Origin: DATAMF01 sp964472565 | GTDB lineage: Bacteria; Chloroflexota; Anaerolineae; Aggregatilineales; Aggregatilineaceae | Direction of reading: 5' to 3' | DNA: 26,341 bases | Assembly (NCBI GenBank): GCA_964472565.1 | Contig: CAYYNB010000078.1 | Location: 1 to 26,341, forward strand | Shown here: positions 16,651-24,646 of the stretch, one piece after another | How the letters are laid out: each line of letters opens with the position of its first letter | How positions within the stretch are numbered: the stretch's first letter is position 1 | Program-made: the position numbers and the translations under genes | The notes under the pieces: model-generated | What the model saw: the letters and a program-made list of their open reading frames with translations, nothing else | Databases searched by the model: none | What the model was told of the DNA's origin: nothing

Positions 16651-16886
16651 TCTTTAATAGGGAAAAGAAAGCAATCTCCGACCCCAAGCGCCGGGCGCGC
16701 GGGACCAGCTTCATCCAGTTCCGGCTGCGCCGGCTGATCGCCCAGGGCTACGTCTACCAGGACCCCGAATCAGTCGGCCGTACCGGCAGCTACTTGCTCA
16801 CCGAGCCGGCCGTGAAGATCATGGAGCGCTTCAACTCCGACAGGCGCGTAGAGATGCCCGTAATCCCCAATCCGAGGTCCGCATGA
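16650..16886 (+). pseudogene. 5'-truncated winged-helix-like gene remnant
   Basis: The frame is open from 16650 to the TGA at 16884-16886 but has no start codon near its beginning; a TGA at 16647 closes it upstream. The 78 codons include GTSFIQFRLRRLIAQGYVYQ and GRTGSYLLTEPAVKIMERF, which resemble the second half of a winged-helix DNA-binding domain. Its stop overlaps the ATG of the thioredoxin gene (ATGA), so it was once the first gene of that operon. The loss of its front half coincides with the hairpin at 16615-16650. Confidence 0.6.
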
Positions 16887-17206
16887 AAGAGCTCACCAGC
16901 CTGGAAGAGGTCGATAAATTCATCGCCGCCCACACGCTCGTCATCCTCGAATTCGGCGCGCCGTGGTGCGCGCCGTGCAAGCAGCTCGAACCGGTGCTCG
17001 ACCAGATCCAAAACGAGTACCAGGTTGAGATCGGCAAGGTCGACGTCCAGCGCGTGGCCGGCGCGATCGATCTCTTCCAGGTAGCGGGGCTGCCGACCCT
17101 GCTGCTGGTGGAACAGAACCAGCCGGTCAACGCCATCTCCGGCGCGCGCGGCAAGACCACCATCGTCAGCACGTTTAAACTGGTACGCCGTAATGGAAAA
17201 GAATAG
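16883..17206 (+). CDS. Thioredoxin-like protein carried on the element
   Basis: A 107-residue thioredoxin fold with the active site WCAPC (Trp28 to Cys32) and the cis-proline loop AGLPTLLL. It should reduce or exchange disulfides in the cytoplasm; there is no signal peptide. Its start overlaps the stop of the truncated upstream gene and its end overlaps the next gene by 14 bases, so it belongs to a coupled operon of the element. Filamentous coliphages need host thioredoxin for assembly and T7 uses it as a polymerase processivity factor. An element that brings its own, beside a rolling-circle Rep, may use it similarly (inference). Confidence 0.88.
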   Translation: MKELTSLEEVDKFIAAHTLVILEFGAPWCAPCKQLEPVLDQIQNEYQVEIGKVDVQRVAGAIDLFQVAGLPTLLLVEQNQPVNAISGARGKTTIVSTFKLVRRNGKE

Positions 17207-17558
17207 AGAGTACCTGACCCTCACCAATGCGCTGCAGCTCTACGCGCGGCGCGTGGTGGCCCTGCCGGCCCACTGGTCGGAACCGGCCACCGAACACCAG
17301 CTCACCGCGCTGAACATGCTGGTGGGATCGGGATTGTCAGACGACTCGCGCGAAATGCGCCTGAACGTTATCCGTAAACTTATCGGTCTGGCCGAGCTAA
17401 CGAGCACGAAGGATCTCTTGAAATGGGAAGCCGGCACGCTCATCACGTTCCTCAAAGAATGGGGGACAGATTGGACGCTCAGTGAACAGGGACAATTCCT
17501 CATCGCAGAAACTGAATCTCGCCTTTCGCAGGCTGTTGAAAGCGGACCTGCTCAATGA
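17193..17558 (+). CDS. Hypothetical element protein
   Basis: A 121-residue, mostly helical soluble protein, not recognised. The C-terminal half contains AELTSTKDLLKWEAGTLITFL, a pattern (polar-S/T-K-D-L-x-x-x-E-A-x-x-L-I-x-x-L) seen at the ends of various phage replication or recombination accessory proteins. That resemblance is weak. It starts inside the end of the thioredoxin gene and overlaps the beginning of the HNH-like gene, so it is co-translated with both. Confidence 0.6.
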   Translation: MEKNREYLTLTNALQLYARRVVALPAHWSEPATEHQLTALNMLVGSGLSDDSREMRLNVIRKLIGLAELTSTKDLLKWEAGTLITFLKEWGTDWTLSEQGQFLIAETESRLSQAVESGPAQ

Positions 17559-17841
17559 GCGGCGGGTCGGGCTGTACGCTCCGGCCTGTGCCATCTGCGG
17601 CGGGTCACTGGTAGGGGAGGGGGAGATGCACGAAGTCTTCCTTACCCGCGGGGATGTGCAAGGGGCGCCGGTCGAAATCCAGCAGAAGATCCACTGCGCT
17701 GCCAACTGCGTTATCCTGCACCCAGCATGCCACCCGCATGCTGGCGGCGAGGTCGAGAAATTGAAATGGGCGGCCCAGATTCTGGCTGCCGAATGCATGG
17801 TTGAATCGCCACCAGGTGCGTTATCAAAGAACCGCGATTAA
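17536..17841 (+). CDS. HNH-type zinc-binding protein (possible endonuclease)
   Basis: A protein of about 100 residues with a CxxC pair (PACAICGGSL), then GEMHEVFLTRGDVQG and AANCVILHPACHPHAGG. This order fits the beta-beta-alpha-metal HNH fold (C-x2-C, H-E, N-x-V-x-L-x3-C-H). It may nick or cut DNA during element replication, or be a degenerate zinc-binding version. The start is uncertain. TTG 17536 overlaps the upstream gene by 23 bases, while a GTG at 17482 would overlap by 77; neither has a clear ribosome binding site, which fits translational coupling. Confidence 0.65.
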   Translation: MKADLLNERRVGLYAPACAICGGSLVGEGEMHEVFLTRGDVQGAPVEIQQKIHCAANCVILHPACHPHAGGEVEKLKWAAQILAAECMVESPPGALSKNRD

Positions 17842-17851
17842 GGAGATGAAC

Positions 17852-18325
17852 ATGGCCACTAATCTGGCACAAGCAATCGAGGTATTGGAAAAGGGGAAGC
17901 GTGGAGGGGCGCTCTCGATTGAGGATTTGTACCAACTGGATGCGGTGATCCTGGCAATGAGCCAGCGCATTCACGACTACGAACAGATCGCCATCGAGGA
18001 CCAGCGCATGATGAAGAAGGCGACCATCGCCTTCAAACGGGCCAAGGGCTGGCCAGCCCAGATGATGCCGCTCCTGTCGGACCTTCTGGACTGGCTGATG
18101 GACAAGGCTACGGTCAAGAAGTCGCTCTACTACGAGAACGTGCTGGGGCGCCTGCTGGAAAAGATTGACGACCTGGGGCCGTTCAACGTGGCCGAGGAAT
18201 ACCGGATCTCCGGCGCCTGGTTGCTGGGCCTGCGCCAGAACATCGCCGTCGCGCTCGCGCGCGGGACGGGGCGGCCCGAGGCCCCCAGCCTGCTCACGAA
18301 TGAGGAGAAGGATCTCCTTGTCTGA
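17852..18325 (+). CDS. Hypothetical helical element protein
   Basis: A 157-residue predominantly alpha-helical protein, not recognised. Its charged N-terminal helices (IEVLEKGKRGGALSIEDLYQLDAVIL) and central region (RMMKKATIAFKRAKGWPAQM) have no membrane segment. ATG 17852 was chosen because AAGGAG lies 6 bases upstream; an ATG at 17846 overlaps that site. It follows the HNH-like gene by 10 bases and overlaps the zincin-like gene by 8. Its conserved operon position suggests a replication or maintenance role, but no function can be assigned. Confidence 0.65.
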   Translation: MATNLAQAIEVLEKGKRGGALSIEDLYQLDAVILAMSQRIHDYEQIAIEDQRMMKKATIAFKRAKGWPAQMMPLLSDLLDWLMDKATVKKSLYYENVLGRLLEKIDDLGPFNVAEEYRISGAWLLGLRQNIAVALARGTGRPEAPSLLTNEEKDLLV

Positions 18326-18629
18326 CGAACGCCCGTCTACCCTTGTCGTCGGTGCCATCCGCTACCGCATCGCGTATGTCTATGACCTGCACGATTCCAA
18401 TGGCGGTAGAGTCGAAGCGGCGTTACATGCCAATGAAGCGCTGATCGAAGTTGAAGCTCGCCTGGATCCGCAGGAGCGGTATGTGTCGCTGCTCCACGAA
18501 GCGCTGCATATCATCCTGCGCCAGGCGGGGTACGCCAACGACGCAGTAGACGACGACATTCTCGACGCACTGTGCTACGGAATCGCAACCATTTACAGGT
18601 ACAACGAGTACTTGAAAGATTTTCTATAA
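18318..18629 (+). CDS. Small zincin-like protein with an HEALH motif
   Basis: A 103-residue protein starting at TTG 18318, with AGGAG and AAGGA sites upstream that overlap the end of the preceding gene. It contains LLHEALHIIL (His60, Glu61, His64), the HExxH motif of zinc metallopeptidases. The spacing to helical surroundings and the acidic stretch after it (NDAVDDDILDALCYGI) recall small phage-encoded ImmA/IrrE-like proteases that cleave repressors. A third zinc ligand is not certain. It is the last gene before the non-coding array and would be a candidate controller of the element (inference). Confidence 0.65.
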   Translation: MSDERPSTLVVGAIRYRIAYVYDLHDSNGGRVEAALHANEALIEVEARLDPQERYVSLLHEALHIILRQAGYANDAVDDDILDALCYGIATIYRYNEYLKDFL

Positions 18630-18640
18630 AGCACACGGTA

Positions 18641-21409
18641 GAATCGCACGGCTCACAACCTGGACGGGGATAGGATTGGCCGCCCTGATTGAGCGCCAGG
18701 TGCGAACATGGGCTCGAAGCGGGCGTGACTGTGACGGCCCGAATCGCACCTTCCGGCTCATCAGACTCCGATCGTAGGAGCAGACTGGCAGGTTTTCCAG
18801 GAGCATCATGCGATTCTGCCCGAGAATCGGGCCAATCCCGGAATCGGACGGATCCCGCAGATGCAGCCATTCTGCCGCTCGCCATTCCGGCCAGGTTGCC
18901 GACGAACCCGATTCTCAGCAGGCGCAGGTTCAACGATTCCCGACTGCGGTTACAGCATTTACCCAACGTGGCCAGGTTTGGGTTTGAGATTCAAGGAGCT
19001 CAAACCCCTCTACGGCTATCAAAGTCCGCCCGGATCGGTGGCCGACCATCTTCCCCGATCGAAAGGCGGCCGTTGGATCCCCCCTTATGCCTCCTGCTGG
19101 TGAACCCACCGACCAAGACCTACCATAGCCATGGAGATAATCCGCCGGCAGACCACCTGGCCATACTCCGCGATTCTCGGGTTGCTTCGGCGCCCGCATT
19201 ACTGGATGCCCACCAGATTCTGGCGCCCTCTACGCCATGGCTCCAGATATCGTAGTTATCCTCATGCACCGATGCACACCCTTTGGATTCCACGCCGTCA
19301 CACGAACGCCATCATGCCCGGAATCGCAGCATCGTCCCGAACAATGAGCGTTCGTATCCCCCTGGAACCTTCGCGTTCGCTGAACACCAGCCTGGGCACA
19401 CGTATTCAGTAATAATGAACACGAAAAACCTGCGATTCCTTCGTGATCTCCCAAGACTGCTCCCTCACCAAATCCTGCACGCCGCCCGGCTTGTTCCCCT
19501 ATATCTCGATCCCAGTGCCACGTTCACCATTAGAATCGCCGAATGCTTCGAGCAAGCGGTTAGGTTCCATAATCGATTCCTGGCTGGTTTCCAGCTTGTC
19601 CTGCAATGACGGGTGTGCGGGAGGAATCGCTCGGCCCGAACGCGTTGCAAACGATGGGAACACGAGTTGTGGTATGGTAGCCCATTACCAGGTGCCAGAA
19701 TCGCATTGAGGAACCGAGGGAGCCATTCGCCGCACGATGGAGGGATAACTGCACCGGGAGAACGCGATCCTGCGTTCCAGGGATGACACGCAGATTCACC
19801 AAGCTGTTCGCTCTTCGGGAGCGGGAATCGCAGGGCTGGAGACCGGCTACTGCAGTAAACTTCGATGGCCTGGTATCGCCAAGGAATCGGGAGGGAGGGC
19901 AGCGAGCCATCTTAGCAGGAAAGGAGATGTCCTGGACACCGGAGTCATCCGCTTATAGAGCTTAGAATCGGGGGATATTTGCTCTCCATGGTGAGAATGC
20001 CTGCTTGCCAGCCACAGACCGGTACAGCGAAGGAATCACTACTGGTTTCAGCGATTGTCCGAGAATCACCGTATGGGTTGATGGGAATCTGATCTTTGGC
20101 AATAGCACGATATACCACGATGGAGCAAGCTGGTGAAAACGGTCCATGGTCTAGGCAATACCTCTTCCGCTGGCAGGTGAACCCGTCCACAATTTCGAAG
20201 GGCAGTACAAGCTCCTGGACGCAGCGCTTCATTCCGTGGCTGGCCCCAGATTGTCAGATCGATCCGCGATTCCCGATTCCCTAGGCCTCGTCCTCCGATA
20301 GATCCATCGCGCGATCTGCAACACCGTAGAATCCAAAGGTGGGCATTGATTGGTCTGCGAACATCTCGTGGGTGATTGCAAGATTCGTTCAAAATCGTGC
20401 TGAGAATCGAGTTTGATGGCAAATATACTACCCCCGTGTATAGGGACTGGGTTTCAGTTCCGGGAAGGAGTGTGGCCTACCTCACCGATTCTCGCCATCC
20501 GAACATAATCAGCTCCATTTTAGGAGGACTCCAATAACAGAATGTATATTGGGTTAATACCGAGCATTGCGCGATCATTCTTTCGGGAATCGCAAGAAGG
20601 CTAGCACGCCCTTGAGGTGCATATCCTGATTCCCTATTGTCTTTACAAAACAGCGGTAGCCGATTGATGTACGCGCTTTGGACCTCATCCAATACTTGGC
20701 CAATCCACCCTCGCCGGAATCGCCCCGAACCACCCAGCCACACTCGGTCAGAATCTGTCCGCCCTGATATCGCGCCAGTGAGGTGCCGTGCGTATGCAGA
20801 TCGAGCGGTTTGCGCTGCAGGGTTTGAGCGATTCCTGGTAGATTCACATCCTTCCTGGGAAACAGGGCCGTCCGGTGGTGAAACCGGAATCGGGGCCAAT
20901 TTCTACCTGCCTGCACTTCGTTTGCGCGAGGCTGGCTACGCTATTGGCCAAGCACTAGCCCATTACAGCGGGAGGAATAAGCCTGCCAACGGATGCTGGA
21001 TCCTGACGCTCGTGGCGATGCTCCGGGGAATCGCAGTTAGCGAGTTTCGAGGGTAGGCATAACCAATTCGTCGCGGTACCGGTCAGGGGTATCCGCCGTT
21101 TTCCTCCTTGACGCCTTTGCATGGCCGGCAGTTTTGTGGCTGGGCTAGTAGGAAACCATTCGTGCACGGCGAACCTTAAAGAAGCGATAGTTTGCCACTT
21201 GACGGTTTGGAAAACTGGGTTATTCTTATCCACGAGGTTCAACCAGAGCGCCTGGTGCACGGGTCATGGTGGATCTCGCAGATGAGATGCCCTAGCGGCA
21301 CAGATGAGAACCGATGAGGACGGGCTTCAGGCCCCGCCAACGGCGGGACGCCCAGAGGCAGTTCACAATCCGTTTTTCACCTGGGCCGCTTTTTTGTTAC
21401 CGAGAATCG
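18641..21409. repeat. Dispersed RGAATCGS motif array (27 copies)
   Basis: GAATCG starts at 18641, 18741, 18824, 18841, 19321, 19533, 19624, 19698, 19825, 19884, 19965, 20404, 20587, 20717, 20887, 21029 and 21404. Its reverse complement CGATTC starts at 18811, 18909, 18934, 19171, 19433, 19574, 20267, 20274, 20486 and 20829. In 26 of 27 copies the base before the motif is a purine, and the base after it is usually C or G; GAATCGCA is the commonest form. About ten further GAATC copies with another sixth base lie between. Chance would give about 1.4 copies of the 6-mer here. Gaps range from 7 to about 300 bases and the intervening sequences are unrelated to one another. Confidence 0.8.
21279..21347 (+). 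promoter_or_regulatory. Direct repeats and GC hairpin upstream of rep, possible origin region
   Basis: CAGATGAGA occurs at 21279-21287 and again at 21301-21309 (22-base step), and GATGAGG follows at 21314 (11 bases after the previous GATGAGA). The steps match one and two DNA turns. A hairpin CCCGCC-AAC-GGCGGG follows at 21333-21347. Short phased repeats plus a hairpin just before a rolling-circle initiator gene resemble a replication origin, although no nick site was identified. Confidence 0.35.
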
Positions 21410-21468
21410 ATCACTGACGATCCTGGAGACGAATGAGGCGGACCACAACATTGAAGGAAGGAAGTACC

Positions 21469-22842
21469 ATGGCCAATTTACGCCTCGACCGTATCGACTG
21501 GCAGTCCCTGCGACTGCGCATCCGTCACATCGTTCCCGATGTGCTCGGCCAACCATCAGCGCTGGATCCAAGCGTGTACCTGGCGGTCAATGAAGCATTG
21601 CGCTTCGTCGACAGTATCGCGATCCGGATTCCGTACTGCCTCCAGGATCCGAGGGCTGATGGACTGCTCAAGGGCCGCTGTATTGAAAAATCCAAGGACT
21701 TTGTGCTTTGGAAGTACACGGGCCTTGTCAAGACGCTTTCAGATGCAAGCGTGTCTGTGACCTATCTGCCATTCACCCGCGAGCAAACCAGCTACGTCAC
21801 CCTGGTCTTCTCCGTCCAGAAGGTGGTCCAGGGCAATAATTACCGGCTCATCCCGTACGGAACGGACATCATCCGCCGGCTCGATGAAGAACTGCTCCGA
21901 GTGCTGGAGCAATTGGGAATCCCGCCGGTGAGCGTGCTCGAGTTCGAGATCCGGCGGATCGATATTAGCCTGTGCTGGCAAGTAGGGGAGGACCTTTACC
22001 GGTACCTGGACTTCATAAGAACCCGAGTTATCGCGCGTCGGGAACGGGCTGACTTCAATAATGTCGGCCAACGGCGTCCATCCGGTATCGATCCGCACAC
22101 TAACGGCACCTGCTTTTACTCCACAGACGAGCGAATCACGGTGTACGCGAAGGAGCAAGAATGCAAGAATCCGCTGGCAGATGGGTTGTTCCGTCTCGAG
22201 CCCTCGTATCGCAAGCCCAAGGCGGTGGAGAAACTGTTCCAAGCGAGCGGCATTCTCCAGTTTCCTGACCAGCGAGCGAAGGTGAAGGATCTGTGCATGT
22301 CGATCATAGAGAAAGCATGCCGAAATGCGTTGTTCTTGACCGGGCTTGGGAATACGATCGCGTCCAGGAAAACGCTGTACGAGCGGCTACTGGGGGTGTT
22401 CTCGCCCAGAGAAGCAAGGGGGATGATGAGTTTCATCCTGCTCGAACAGCAGTATCCGGGAAAACCCACCAGTGAGGCAGCCGAGTTATACCACTGCAGT
22501 GCAGAAACGGTCCGGCGCAAGCGGAAACTGCTTCGCGATGCAGAGATCAGCGCCTGGGGAGACGAAGCGTATGATCTACCCGGGCTGCGTCTGGATATTC
22601 TTGATGGTGCCGCCATCGTCTTGGACGACCACACGGGCTGGCCGGTGGTAACGGCACCGGATGGTGAAAGTTGTGGGGAAGTTCCACATAACATTTTCCC
22701 AGCCTCCCGGAGAATGATCTCCAGTTCCTCGCCGGTTGCGCTAGAAGTGGTTGCAGCGGACGCGCTGGTGAGCGAATTGTTTGGCCGCCCCACGATCCTG
22801 GTTGTCAACTCGACCAGGATAGCGCTAGGTCCCGGAGAATAG
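21469..22842 (+). CDS. Rolling-circle-type replication initiator (phage/plasmid Phage_CRI-like Rep)
   Basis: A 457-residue protein whose first 250 residues follow the pattern of filamentous-phage and plasmid initiators. They hold a beta-rich N-terminus, a strand with RIDISLCW (Arg163 to Asp165), then GTCFYSTDERITVYAKEQE (Tyr226 and Lys228, matching the Y-x-K segment of that family) and GLFRLEPSYR. A helix-turn-helix (SEAAELYHCSAETVRRKRKLL, around residue 335) follows, and then a C-terminal tail of about 90 residues with no recognisable domain. It should nick one strand of the element's origin to start replication. ATG 21469 was chosen because AAGGAAGGAAG lies just upstream; ATG 21433 is less well placed. 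It lies directly after the motif array, and may act on it or on the repeats at 21279. Confidence 0.65.
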   Translation: MANLRLDRIDWQSLRLRIRHIVPDVLGQPSALDPSVYLAVNEALRFVDSIAIRIPYCLQDPRADGLLKGRCIEKSKDFVLWKYTGLVKTLSDASVSVTYLPFTREQTSYVTLVFSVQKVVQGNNYRLIPYGTDIIRRLDEELLRVLEQLGIPPVSVLEFEIRRIDISLCWQVGEDLYRYLDFIRTRVIARRERADFNNVGQRRPSGIDPHTNGTCFYSTDERITVYAKEQECKNPLADGLFRLEPSYRKPKAVEKLFQASGILQFPDQRAKVKDLCMSIIEKACRNALFLTGLGNTIASRKTLYERLLGVFSPREARGMMSFILLEQQYPGKPTSEAAELYHCSAETVRRKRKLLRDAEISAWGDEAYDLPGLRLDILDGAAIVLDDHTGWPVVTAPDGESCGEVPHNIFPASRRMISSSSPVALEVVAADALVSELFGRPTILVVNSTRIALGPGE

Positions 22843-23009
22843 CTCCGCCAACCGATATCTTCGGGGAAGTTCTCCCTCCTGTCTGAGGAACAGGATGGAC
22901 CGATCCCCGAGAAGATGAATACCAAGATGAAGAAGCGATGGATTTCAACCGATGCAGATGTTGATGAACATTTTTCCCTAACCCATACCTGTTCTATCGG
23001 AGGAAACCC

Positions 23010-23219
23010 ATGAACGCCTCTTTCTCGAACGATGAAGTACCCGAAGTCCGCCTGCTCACCGCTGAAGATGTTGCCAGGAGACTGGCGGTGTCGAAGCGCT
23101 ACGCTTACCAGTTGATGCATTCAGACCAACTGCCGTGTGTCTGGATCGGTCGTTCCATCCGTGTCTTTGAGCGCGACCTGCTCGAATACATGGACAACCT
23201 GCCGCGCAGCCGCGCGTAA
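23010..23219 (+). CDS. Excisionase-like helix-turn-helix DNA-binding protein
   Basis: A 69-residue protein with the MerR/excisionase winged-helix pattern: LLTAEDVARRLAVSKRYAYQLM followed by the wing WIGRSIRVFERDLLEYM. Such proteins bend DNA at attachment sites to favour excision, or control plasmid and phage genes. GGAGG is placed well before ATG 23010. It lies 136 bases upstream of the integrase on the same strand, the usual xis-int arrangement. It is also a candidate to bind the GAATCG motifs (inference). Confidence 0.85.
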   Translation: MNASFSNDEVPEVRLLTAEDVARRLAVSKRYAYQLMHSDQLPCVWIGRSIRVFERDLLEYMDNLPRSRA

Positions 23220-23355
23220 GAGCATCCCAAAATGCGCGGCCGCTTCCTGCTCATTTGTTGTACAATGGTTCTAGGAATCTGGAACCTTAACAACAGCATA
23301 TGGGCAGGAAGCAGGCCGCCATTTCTCTCCTACTTCCCAGAAAGGAGGACAAAAC

Positions 23356-24531
23356 ATGGCGAGTAAACGACGACGCGGGCGCGGCGAAGGCTCGATCTGG
23401 CAGCTTCGGAACGGCCGCTGGCGGGCGCAGGTCCAGCGGGACGGCGAGCGGGTCTCGCACGGTGCGGACACGAAGCAGGCCTGCCTGGAGTGGTTGCGCA
23501 AAATGCAGTACAAGCTCGACGGCGGGCTGAAAATTGGCGGCGACCGGATCCTCCTGGAGGAATACCTGCAGGAGTGGATGGAAAGCGTGCAGTTGACCTT
23601 GCGGCCCAAGACGCATCACCAGTACGGACGCAACATTCAACTGCACATTATTCCTCACATCGGAAAGATGACGCTGAAAGCGCTCAGCCAGCGAAGCCTC
23701 GAGCGCTTCTACGCTGACCTCTCCAGAGACGGCTGCGGAGCATACACCATCGGTTATGTCCACCGCATCCTGCACCGCGCGCTTGGCAAGGCAGTTCTCT
23801 ATGGATATATCGCGGCGAATCCTGCAACTGGAATCAGCCTGCCGCGCCAGCAGGCGAAGGAAATGCTGGTGCTGGACGCCGACCAGATCGGGAGGCTCCT
23901 GACCGCCGCGAGCACCAACAGGCTGGAGTCGCTCTTCCATCTGGCCGCTGTGACTGGCATGCGCCAGGCTGAATTGATGGCATTGAAGTGGGTGGACGTG
24001 CACTGGTCAACAGGGCTGCTGCATGTCCACCGCCAGCTCTCACGCGTGCCGCACCAGGGTTGGAGCTTTACCGAGCCCAAGACGCGCGCGGGGCGGCGCA
24101 TGGTGCCGATCGGACCAGGGGCGATTGAAGCGCTGCGGCGGCAGAAGGCGCGGCAGACAATCGAGCGGGCTGCGGCTGGAAAGAAGTGGCAGGACCATGA
24201 TCTGGTCTTCGCCACCACCACCGGCACGCCGATGGACGCGCAGAACCTGCGCAAGGTATTTGTCGCGATCCTGCGCGAAGCCGGGCTGCCCGAGGTGCGC
24301 TTCCACGACCTCAGGCACTCGGCGGCAAGCCTGATGCTCAACCACGGCGTGCCGGTGCTGGTGGTCTCGAAGATCCTGGGGCACGCCAACCCTTCGATCA
24401 CTATGAACGTGTACGCGCATTTGTACAGCGAATCCGTGGGGATCGCGGGGCAGTTGATGGACGAGCTGGTCACGCCGCTGCGGGTTGAGTTTGCCCCCGC
24501 GAGCGCGGCGGAAGTGCAGCGGAAAGACTGA
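23356..24531 (+). CDS. Tyrosine recombinase / phage-type integrase
   Basis: A 391-residue site-specific recombinase. It has an N-terminal arm-type DNA-binding region (GSIWQLRNGRWRAQVQRDGE), a core-binding domain (about residues 60-160) and a catalytic domain with Arg203 (TGMRQAEL), Lys242 (EPKTRAGRR), His317 and Arg320 (HDLRHSAAS), His343 (LGHANPS) and the nucleophile Tyr353 (NVYAHLY). All catalytic residues are present, so it is probably functional. A strong AAAGGAGG site precedes ATG 23356. It integrates and excises the element. A hairpin and a second inverted repeat follow, and the attachment site is expected in that stretch. Confidence 0.95.
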   Translation: MASKRRRGRGEGSIWQLRNGRWRAQVQRDGERVSHGADTKQACLEWLRKMQYKLDGGLKIGGDRILLEEYLQEWMESVQLTLRPKTHHQYGRNIQLHIIPHIGKMTLKALSQRSLERFYADLSRDGCGAYTIGYVHRILHRALGKAVLYGYIAANPATGISLPRQQAKEMLVLDADQIGRLLTAASTNRLESLFHLAAVTGMRQAELMALKWVDVHWSTGLLHVHRQLSRVPHQGWSFTEPKTRAGRRMVPIGPGAIEALRRQKARQTIERAAAGKKWQDHDLVFATTTGTPMDAQNLRKVFVAILREAGLPEVRFHDLRHSAASLMLNHGVPVLVVSKILGHANPSITMNVYAHLYSESVGIAGQLMDELVTPLRVEFAPASAAEVQRKD

Positions 24532-24572
24532 CGCCTCTGACCGAAAAGGACATGCGCCGTTATGCACCGCAG

Positions 24573-24602
24573 AAACGAGCCCCGGGAATCCAGGGCTCGT
24601 TT
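24573..24602 (+). terminator. Terminator hairpin after the integrase
   Basis: AAACGAGCCC (24573-24582) pairs with GGGCTCGTTT (24593-24602) across a 10-base loop. The T-run is only three long, so it is a moderate terminator. It lies 42 bases after the integrase stop. Confidence 0.65.
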
Positions 24603-24607
24603 ACCAG

Positions 24608-24646
24608 TATATATGGGGGTACGGCGTGTCCCCGACCGTATATATA
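24608..24646. repeat. Inverted repeat at the right end of the element
   Basis: TATATAT (24608) and TATATATA (24639) flank GGGG...CCCC and TACGG...CCGTA pairs that form alternative hairpins. It lies immediately before the truncated response regulator, where an attachment site for the integrase would be expected. Confidence 0.45.

Larger units (their letters stand above)
18630..21468. other. Non-coding 2.8-kb region of the element
   Basis: No convincing gene. Open frames up to about 190 codons occur on both strands, but they overlap one another in conflicting frames, lack ribosome binding sites and carry no family motif. The dominant signal is the dense GAATCG motif array described separately. 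The last 400 bases before the Rep gene also contain short direct repeats and a GC hairpin. Confidence 0.75.

Noticed and set aside
18689..19255. Long open frame in the motif-array region, with similar ones at 20637-21056 and, on the minus strand, 20477-20916
   Set aside because: No ribosome binding site, conflicting overlaps on both strands, no family motifs, and the underlying sequence is dominated by the GAATCG motif.
18641..21409. CRISPR array or integron attC/cassette array
   Set aside because: The repeated unit is only about 8 bases, orientation is mixed, gaps vary from 7 to about 300 bases, and there are no cas genes, integron integrase or RYYYAAC/GTTRRRY pairs.
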